Source of the DNA: DATDEW01 sp046590205
GTDB lineage: Bacteria; Bacteroidota; Ignavibacteria; Palsa-1295
Direction: 5' to 3'
Assembly: GCA_046590205.1 (NCBI GenBank)
Contig: JBKJTT010000093.1
Coordinates: 1-13,536, forward strand
Length of the DNA stretch: 13,536 bases
The translations under genes were made by a program, and so were the position numbers. The first letter of the stretch is position 1, and each line of letters opens with the position of its first letter. The notes beneath the pieces are model-generated. The model was given only the letters and a program-made list of their open reading frames with translations. It was not told the origin of the DNA and did no database searches. Below are positions 1 to 4,221 of the stretch, piece by piece.

Positions 1-685
1 GCCGCATAGCCACTGCGAAATACACCCCGAGCAATCCCAACGCATCGAACTCCTTCGATGTATCTAAAAGAGAAGAGAACATCCCGCCCAATGGTAAGCA
101 ATACATCACCAATTCAATAAGCATAGCCGCACTTGCTATGATAGTAGCCCTCAAATGATGTCTGCGGAAGATACGCTCACTATAGAGTGTAGCGAGTAAG
201 AACACGCCGTAGTATATTGCCAGTGTCTTATGATTATAGACATCTAACCCAATAACAAAGAACGATACTAATTTTATAAGGACAATACATGCAAATAGAT
301 AGGTAGCATAAAGCGCGAAGAGTAGTTTGTTATGCGGGTCGGTCTTTGTGTGATGGACGGGGCGGCGATTTATGGTAAGCGTTACTGCTTCAGGTAAGAA
401 CTGAAACTTGTGCTCATGCTTGCGGACAAAGAAATCATGCCTTGCATAGAGGACATGCTCACCTGATTTCCCTTCGAATCTATGCTCTATATCCTCCTGA
501 TGTTTGCAGGCAGTTGCGAGTTTGCCATTAATATAGACTTCCAACGTAACTGGTTTATGCCCTGTGCCGTCATTATCGTCCCAATCCACGATAGGGGAGA
601 TGAGGATGTGATTATCGTCAAAATGCACTTCCATGCCCGAATTCTCAGGCAATACCCGAGCACCGATAAAAAGTGAAGTCTTCAT
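1..685 (-). CDS. Membrane protein of unknown function, 3' end outside window
   Basis: An open frame of 228 codons runs from ATG at 685 to the left edge without a stop, so the C-terminus is missing. The start is well fixed because an in-frame TAG lies two codons upstream of the ATG. Residues 1-118 are hydrophilic, with no signal peptide and beta-rich alternation (for example VTLEVYINGKLATAC at about 46-60), which suggests a small soluble domain. From about 121 on there are hydrophobic stretches at roughly 121-147, 155-168, 180-198 and 215-227, so three or four membrane segments. I do not recognise the family. An N-terminal cytoplasmic beta domain fused to a membrane bundle is my inference. A TATCTTTG promoter-like element lies 28 bp upstream of the start. 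The gene is divergent from the secreted protein at 860. Confidence 0.8.
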   Translation of the reverse strand, partial: MKTSLFIGARVLPENSGMEVHFDDNHILISPIVDWDDNDGTGHKPVTLEVYINGKLATACKHQEDIEHRFEGKSGEHVLYARHDFFVRKHEHKFQFLPEAVTLTINRRPVHHTKTDPHNKLLFALYATYLFACIVLIKLVSFFVIGLDVYNHKTLAIYYGVFLLATLYSERIFRRHHLRATIIASAAMLIELVMYCLPLGGMFSSLLDTSKEFDALGLLGVYFAVAMR

Positions 686-859
686 AACCTATCTCGTCAG
701 TAATATCATGTACAAAGATACGAAATGTAAAGCGGACTTCGTCTATCTCATCAGATGAACAGCGTGTGAACAACTTCTCATGTAACTACGCTCTGTATGT
801 GGCGTATCCTTTTAGTGACCGGTAATGAATCGGTTTTACTAACGATAAGGAATACATAT
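686..859. other. Divergent intergenic region
   Basis: This 174-bp spacer separates the minus-strand membrane protein gene from the plus-strand secreted protein gene. It holds the minus-strand TATCTTTG element, and a loose direct repeat of the form CTATCTCNTCAG at about 689-700 and 743-755. I see no equally good TAnnTTTG element for the plus-strand gene. Confidence 0.5.
713..720 (-). promoter_or_regulatory. Promoter -7 element (TATCTTTG)
   Basis: Read on the minus strand, TATCTTTG matches the Bacteroidetes -7 consensus TAnnTTTG exactly. It sits 28 bp upstream of the ATG at 685. No TTG is seen at the usual -33 distance. The same octamer stands in front of the genes starting at 9786 and 12671. 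Confidence 0.6.
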
Positions 860-1237
860 ATGAAACGATTGATAATTTTTATGTTGATGGTGATCCTCTC
901 CATGCCGACTCTTGTATCTGCTCATAATAACGGCAACAAGAAGCATAAACGCAATGCTCATACCAATAATGGTAAGCATAAGGGATGGTATAAAGATGGT
1001 CATAAAGGGGCTATCAACGATGATGATCGTAAAGCCAAACGACTTTCAAGGAAGAAATACCGCCGAGCAGTCGCTGTACCCAATGCTACAGTAAATAGTG
1101 GTGGTGTTGCAAAGAAACCCGCCTCTACAACAAGTCAAGGTGGTGTATCAAAGGGCTCCGGCACGACAAGCAATACTGGAGGGACTGCAAAAGCTCCTGC
1201 CACTACCTCAACCCAAGGCGGTACATCTAAGAAGTAA
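860..1237 (+). CDS. Small secreted, basic, low-complexity protein
   Basis: This encodes a 125-residue exported protein of unknown function. I chose the ATG at 860 over the ATG at 797. It is preceded by AAGGAA at 847-852 with normal spacing, and the protein then begins with a clean signal peptide (MKRLIIFMLMVILSMPTLVSA, cleavage probably near residue 21); the longer version would bury it. The mature part has two zones. Residues about 22-75 are rich in His, Asn, Lys and Arg (HNNGNKKHKRN, KYRRA). Residues about 80-125 are a degenerate repeat of Gly-Gly, Lys, Thr and Ser, with units like GGVAKKPASTTSQ, GGTAKAPATTSTQ and GGTSKK. No Cys and no recognisable domain are present. A periplasmic or surface role is likely, but function is unknown. 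It is followed by a strong terminator. Confidence 0.75.
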   Translation: MKRLIIFMLMVILSMPTLVSAHNNGNKKHKRNAHTNNGKHKGWYKDGHKGAINDDDRKAKRLSRKKYRRAVAVPNATVNSGGVAKKPASTTSQGGVSKGSGTTSNTGGTAKAPATTSTQGGTSKK

Positions 1238-1264
1238 GCTTTGAGAGAAATCATAGCGAATCAG

Positions 1265-1298
1265 AAAGCGGCTCAATTGCTATAATTGAGCCGCTTTT
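1265..1298 (+). terminator. Rho-independent terminator, bidirectional shape
   Basis: A perfect 14-bp stem (1265-1278 with 1284-1297; core GCGGCTCAATT / AATTGAGCCGC) has a 5-nt loop and ends in TTTT. It lies 27 bp after the stop of the secreted-protein gene. The opposite strand also ends in a short T run, so it may work both ways. Confidence 0.9.
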
Positions 1299-1364
1299 AT
1301 GCAGTTAGTGCCCACGAACCCCATTTAGCAGTACCCTTTTAGAGGGTTTTGGTGTTGGTTTGGT

Positions 1365-1700
1365 ATGAAATACAAGGTTGTACTGAAATCCCCGGGTGAG
1401 GCTCTTGTCAAAACTGACTATCTGACCTCCACATTTACCTATATTTATCTCCACGTTCACTTCGAGCCGGTTCCTCATGCTAAGAAGAAAGAGGAGAAGG
1501 TGCCCCGTGAATATACCTTTACTTCATCATCGCTGCAGCCGCCATACGCACTTACCGACCCAAACCGTTTCAAGACCATCCGCCAGAAATTCCACGGCGA
1601 GGATGATATCCACCAAGTCATAGAAGCCACATCGCTCCAGGAAGCATGCGACAAATTCTCCGCACCCTTCGGTGATGTCTTTGAAGTGGTGGGGAAGTAA
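1365..1700 (+). CDS. Hypothetical protein, 111 residues
   Basis: This is a small soluble protein with no signal peptide or membrane segment and no family I recognise. The N-terminal half reads as beta strands (MKYKVVLKSP, FTYIYLHVHFEPV), then a Lys/Glu-rich linker (about 40-48), then a more helical C-terminal half (about 68-110) containing HQVIEATSLQEACDKF. That last part has the flavour of small proteins where a substrate-binding strand precedes an amphipathic helix, but I do not assign it. The start at 1365 has no clear Shine-Dalgarno sequence. A spurious frame of similar length runs on the opposite strand, so coding status rests on the plausible protein composition and on the position between a terminator and the next gene. 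Confidence 0.6.
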   Translation: MKYKVVLKSPGEALVKTDYLTSTFTYIYLHVHFEPVPHAKKKEEKVPREYTFTSSSLQPPYALTDPNRFKTIRQKFHGEDDIHQVIEATSLQEACDKFSAPFGDVFEVVGK

Positions 1701-1711
1701 GAATAGGTTTT
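1680..1711 (+). promoter_or_regulatory. Possible promoter TTTG-N20-TAGGTTTT
   Basis: TTTG at 1680-1683 and TAGGTTTT at 1704-1711 are 20 bp apart, which fits the Bacteroidetes -33/-7 spacing. The -7 box differs from TAnnTTTG in its last base. It overlaps the end of the 111-residue protein gene and would serve the secreted protein at 1784. Confidence 0.35.
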
Positions 1712-1783
1712 TAGCATGTAGTTAGCCCTGCAACTTTCGGCGATGGTAGGTGTTTATTCCTACGATAGGCATTATCACCTCAT

Positions 1784-2569
1784 ATGAAACGCTTACTTAT
1801 CTTTGCAGTTTTCTATCTTTCTTTTGCGGCATGTGACAGTGCCCGCTCACAGATGCAATTTGATTCAGTCACAATTCAGATGATTGATGTTGAAATTCGC
1901 GAAGGGTCTGAATACAGATATTTGCCTTCAAATGTGGTGAATTATAAAGTTACTTCCGAATTTTGGTCAAACGATACACTCGCTCTTATCGGAAAGTGGA
2001 CGAAGATAACTTTTGTAATTGATTCAACTCAGAATTCGGTTAGGTCTTTTAATTTGTCTTATGATGACCTCAGTGGTAAGCCAAGCTACATCTTCATGAA
2101 TACCATTTCATTCAGCGATGTATTCTTTTCAATTACTCCAGAACGTTTTGAAATATATCTTGACCAAGCTGCTTTGGATTCCGGAAAGTTCTATTATTAT
2201 TATTTTGATGAAGGACCTGCTTCCGGAGGGCGAAGAGAAGGGCATACATTGGTTTACAGTAAATCGTATCCTACTAGTCACGTCAAAATAAATTTCTACA
2301 GGTCATATAAGTTGTCATCACCGGAACTCCCAGTAATAACTACAACAGAGATTTCACTGTTTCCTAATCCAGCCTCAAATATGCTAATCGTAAAATCTGA
2401 AGATGTTAATAATATGGTCGAAGTATTCGACCAACTCGGCAGGGAAGTACATATCCCCGAACTAAGCAGAACAGAGAAATCTGTCTCTTTCAATACATCT
2501 TCACTTACTCCTGGTATCTACTGGCTTCGCTCCGGCAGCCAAACACAGAAGATCGTTATACAGCGATAG
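1784..2569 (+). CDS. Secreted protein with C-terminal T9SS sorting domain
   Basis: This is a 261-residue exported protein. Residues 1-16 form a hydrophobic leader (MKRLLIFAVFYLSFAAC) ending at Cys17. The sequence FAAC is a non-classical lipobox, so it could be a lipoprotein or simply a signal-peptidase-I substrate. Residues about 24-180 are beta-rich, with many Tyr, Phe and Ser (KFYYYYFDEG near 135-144), and match no family I know. Residues about 190-261 are a type A T9SS sorting domain: SLFPNPASN, then VEVFDQLGREV, then SSLTPGIYWLRS and a final KIVIQR. Proteins with this tail are exported across the inner membrane by Sec, cross the outer membrane by T9SS, and are usually anchored to the surface or released. 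The role of the passenger domain is unknown. Confidence 0.85.
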   Translation: MKRLLIFAVFYLSFAACDSARSQMQFDSVTIQMIDVEIREGSEYRYLPSNVVNYKVTSEFWSNDTLALIGKWTKITFVIDSTQNSVRSFNLSYDDLSGKPSYIFMNTISFSDVFFSITPERFEIYLDQAALDSGKFYYYYFDEGPASGGRREGHTLVYSKSYPTSHVKINFYRSYKLSSPELPVITTTEISLFPNPASNMLIVKSEDVNNMVEVFDQLGREVHIPELSRTEKSVSFNTSSLTPGIYWLRSGSQTQKIVIQR

Positions 2570-2586
2570 GGACGACCGCTCATTAA

Positions 2587-2614
2587 GATGGCACACTGCC
2601 GTGTGCCCCTACGG
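2587..2614. repeat. Short palindromic repeat, copy 1
   Basis: The stem GGCACAC (2590-2596) pairs with GTGTGCC (2601-2607) around the loop TGCC, flanked by AGAT on the left and CCTACG on the right. The same flanks and a similar palindrome recur at 3256-3287, so this looks like a dispersed REP-like unit. It lies just after the stop of the T9SS protein gene. Confidence 0.55.
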
Positions 2615-2716
2615 GAATGATTTCTGTTTTTTCGGCATTGTATTATTGTCAGTGTACGTTATTGGTTTCGGATGTTGATATTTTTCATATTTGTTAATGG
2701 TTTAATGATAGATGGC

Positions 2717-2748
2717 AAGACCCCGCGCAAGCGGGGTTTTGTTTTTTT
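2717..2748 (+). terminator. Rho-independent terminator
   Basis: The stem ACCCCGC / GCGGGGT (2720-2726 with 2731-2737) extends through A-U and G-U pairs to 2717 and 2740. It has a GCAA tetraloop and is followed by a T-rich run to 2748. It lies 150 bp downstream of the T9SS protein gene, the nearest plus-strand gene it could end. Confidence 0.85.
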
Positions 2749-2793
2749 AGGCGCAGGATGAAGCCAATGTGTATGACTGACGCCAATTATTTA

Positions 2794-2839
2794 ATAACCG
2801 CCCCCAGCCCCCGCCTTGAAAAGTCGGGGGAGCAAGAAG
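2794..2839. repeat. GC-rich hairpin repeat, copy A
   Basis: The unit begins ATAACCGCCCCC and continues into the arms CCCCCGCCTT and AAGTCGGGGG with a loop of about 3 nt. It matches copy B at 2985-3031 except for one missing C and three substitutions. One substitution (T for G) breaks a stem pair here. Confidence 0.75.
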
Positions 2840-2984
2840 AGCCCTCTCCTTCCTTTTCAAGAGCCTGCACTGAGCGAAGCGAACGTGAAGGAGATACAGA
2901 GGAAGGTTATTTATTAAACAATACATTATTCTCTTCTCGGGAGTGGGGGTTAGATTCTGTTCGGCTGTCGCCGGGTTTGATTTC

Positions 2985-3031
2985 ATAACCGCCCCCCAGC
3001 CCCCGCCTTGAAAAGGCGGGGGAGCGAGGAG
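2985..3031. repeat. GC-rich hairpin repeat, copy B
   Basis: The second copy has perfect 10-bp arms, CCCCCGCCTT (3000-3009) and AAGGCGGGGG (3013-3022). It is in the same orientation as copy A and 191 bp from it. The minus strand translates as PPPFQGGGWG, a product often seen in spurious ORF predictions from such repeats. Confidence 0.75.
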
Positions 3032-3126
3032 GATGGGCACCTGTGTATGGTAAACTGTACAGTAAATTGGCGTTTGCGGCTCCCAATCGGCGAAAAAAAT
3101 ACTTTCACTTTATATCCATGGGCATC

Positions 3127-3157
3127 TTGCAAACAGGTTAATTTTTGCGTATATTTG
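3127..3157 (+). promoter_or_regulatory. Promoter TTG-N20-TATATTTG
   Basis: TTG at 3127-3129 and TATATTTG at 3150-3157 are separated by exactly 20 bp. Both boxes match the Bacteroidetes primary sigma consensus (TTG, TAnnTTTG). It is the best complete promoter in the window. It points at the RecA/DnaB-like gene and implies a leader of roughly 145 nt if translation starts at 3307. Confidence 0.65.
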
Positions 3158-3255
3158 CATTCCAAGCTTGAAGCGCAAAGCTGAAAGCTTAAATTCCTAT
3201 CCTAACCACCTTTGGGCTTTACGCTTGAACCGTGTGCCCTTACGATCCAACCATA

Positions 3256-3287
3256 AAGATGGGCACGCCACCGGCGAGCCCCTACGA
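3256..3287. repeat. Short palindromic repeat, copy 2
   Basis: GGGC (3261-3264) pairs with GCCC (3278-3281) and, after one A/A mismatch, CGCC (3266-3269) pairs with GGCG (3273-3276) around the loop ACC. The flanks AGAT and CCTACG are the same as at 2587-2614. It falls in the leader of the following gene, only about 20 bp before its likely start. Confidence 0.5.
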
Positions 3288-3306
3288 ATTCCAAACCTAT
3301 ACCCTT

Positions 3307-4119
3307 ATGATACAATCAATGACAAATCTTGCTCATGTCAAGAGTACGCCTATTGCCGAAGGTGAAATATCCGTCGTTATCTCCGATGATGCTGAAGATA
3401 TGATGCGTCATGCCGCGGATGTAGCCATTACCTCGCAAAAGGCAGGGGCAGGTGTTATGCTTGTAAACTGCGGAATGTCTGTCCGCCGCTTCAATGAACA
3501 CATGGCGCCATTCAAACCCAAGCGTGATATGTATTACCATAACCCCGACTGCCGCAAGCCCGGCGCAAAACTTGTTGTCTATGATTCTGTCATCGGCGAT
3601 CTGGTGAGTGATCTCGGACTTGTCGAATCAATGGTCATCAACGCCCAGTTAAGAGTTGTAATCATCATGGGCTGGGAATGGACCTCGAACTCAAGCCGTC
3701 GCAAGGAGCGACTTCTATTTGCGCTGCGCGATTTGGTGACGAAGTTTAACGTCGCCGTTCTTGTGTATTCGCAAGTCACGACAGAACCCGAAGCAGGCAA
3801 AGCCGATAAGGGCGGACTCGGTCGTCTCTCGCAGATAGCAGTGGCAGTGACCAAGCAAAGCACGATAGCACAACATGAAGCCGTTATCCCAGCAAAGCCG
3901 CTTGAGGTTATCGTACCTGATTTTCCGGTAGAGGAATCAGTAAAAGCTCAAGTAACCGAAGAGGTCACGCCACGTGAGAGTGCACAGTTAGTTGATAAAG
4001 AAATCAACGAGTTGCAAGGAGAAATTGCAGAGCCGGATCTAAACGGGGAAGACAACTGGAGCGTTGACAAAAAGGGCTCACTTGTCATGGGCGAAGAGCT
4101 TGAGGAGGTATATGAGTAA
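3307..4119 (+). CDS. RecA/DnaB-fold protein with degenerate Walker motifs
   Basis: Starting at ATG 3307 the protein has 270 residues. ATG 3319 is an alternative. The frame is open back to GTG 3232, but that stretch translates a palindromic repeat, so I reject it. Seen in order: GEISVVISDDAEDMMRHA (19-36) lines up with the DnaB/KaiC start GE-hydrophobic-GxxxxGKTAxA, but the P-loop Lys-Thr are Met32-Met33. GVMLVNCGMS (49-58) matches the DnaB 'fSLEMS' strand. RVVIIMGWEW (116-125) sits where Walker B 'vvIDy' should be, without the Asp. RRKERLLFALRDL and then VAVLVYSQ (149-156) match the following helix and the SQ sensor strand. Residues about 185-270 are an acidic, Glu-rich tail. I infer a RecA-fold protein unlikely to bind ATP normally, perhaps a structural or DNA-repair partner. 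An ImuA-type protein is another possibility. The stop overlaps a small ORF with a strong Shine-Dalgarno sequence. Confidence 0.75.
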   Translation: MIQSMTNLAHVKSTPIAEGEISVVISDDAEDMMRHAADVAITSQKAGAGVMLVNCGMSVRRFNEHMAPFKPKRDMYYHNPDCRKPGAKLVVYDSVIGDLVSDLGLVESMVINAQLRVVIIMGWEWTSNSSRRKERLLFALRDLVTKFNVAVLVYSQVTTEPEAGKADKGGLGRLSQIAVAVTKQSTIAQHEAVIPAKPLEVIVPDFPVEESVKAQVTEEVTPRESAQLVDKEINELQGEIAEPDLNGEDNWSVDKKGSLVMGEELEEVYE

Positions 4120-4207
4120 AGCAATATATGTCCGGTTTATTCACCAAAAGTGCGAGCTCTCATGGCTAAAGATTGAACCTCCCGTCCTTATAACTGTTTT
4201 CAATTAA
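4112..4207 (+). CDS. Small ORF, 31 residues, translationally coupled
   Basis: ATG at 4112 lies inside the end of the preceding gene, and the two overlap by 8 bp. It is preceded by TGAGGAGGT (4101-4109), the strongest Shine-Dalgarno sequence on the plus strand of this window, though with a short gap of 2-3 nt. The 31 codons end at TAA 4205-4207, 14 bp before valS. The product begins MSKAIYVRFIHQKC and continues with a SWLKIEPPVL segment. It has no signal peptide, and the single Trp and Cys do not form a known motif. It could be a real coupled small protein, the decayed 5' end of a longer gene, or chance. A weak resemblance to the N-terminus of ImuB-type polymerases (YV, WL and P-L positions) is from memory and unverified. 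Confidence 0.4.
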   Translation: MSKAIYVRFIHQKCELSWLKIEPPVLITVFN

Positions 4208-4221
4208 CTATAAAATCCGAT

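Larger units (their letters stand above)
2570..3306. other. Long intergenic region with repeats and signals
   Basis: About 740 bp separate the T9SS protein gene from the next convincing start. Short open frames here on both strands are explained by the repeats: the minus-strand one reads twice as APPxFQGGGWG, a translation of the hairpin repeat, and is not taken as a gene. The region contains a palindromic repeat at 2587-2614, a terminator at 2717-2748, hairpin repeats at 2794-2839 and 2985-3031, a promoter at 3127-3157, an imperfect inverted repeat (3168-3181 with 3216-3229), and a second palindromic repeat at 3256-3287. Confidence 0.7.

Noticed and set aside
797..859. Upstream ATG at 797 for the small secreted protein
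   Set aside because: It would put 21 residues before the signal peptide, while the ATG at 860 has a proper ribosome site and begins the signal peptide directly.
1333..1350. ACCCT / AGGGT hairpin followed by TTTT just before the 1365 gene
   Set aside because: A 5-bp stem is weak, a strong terminator already lies 35 bp upstream, and it sits too close to the next start to be convincing.
1475..1717. Minus-strand frame opposite the 111-residue protein
   Set aside because: It has poor protein-like composition and no ribosome site, and the plus-strand product looks more natural.
2747..3040. Minus-strand frame of 97 codons
   Set aside because: It translates the two GC-rich hairpin repeats (APPxFQGGGWG twice) and has no ribosome site. 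It is a repeat artefact.
3054..3063. Palindrome ACTGTACAGT as a possible LexA/SOS operator
   Set aside because: It is only 10 bp, does not match a known LexA box well, and lies about 65 bp before the -33 box. It may be chance.
3232..3306. N-terminal extension of the RecA/DnaB-like protein from GTG 3232
   Set aside because: The extra 25 residues are encoded by a palindromic repeat and leader sequence. ATG 3307 or 3319 is more plausible.
4209..4216. TATAAAAT as a -10 box for valS
   Set aside because: It ends 5 bp before the ATG, leaving no room for a leader unless the mRNA is leaderless, and no matching upstream box is seen.
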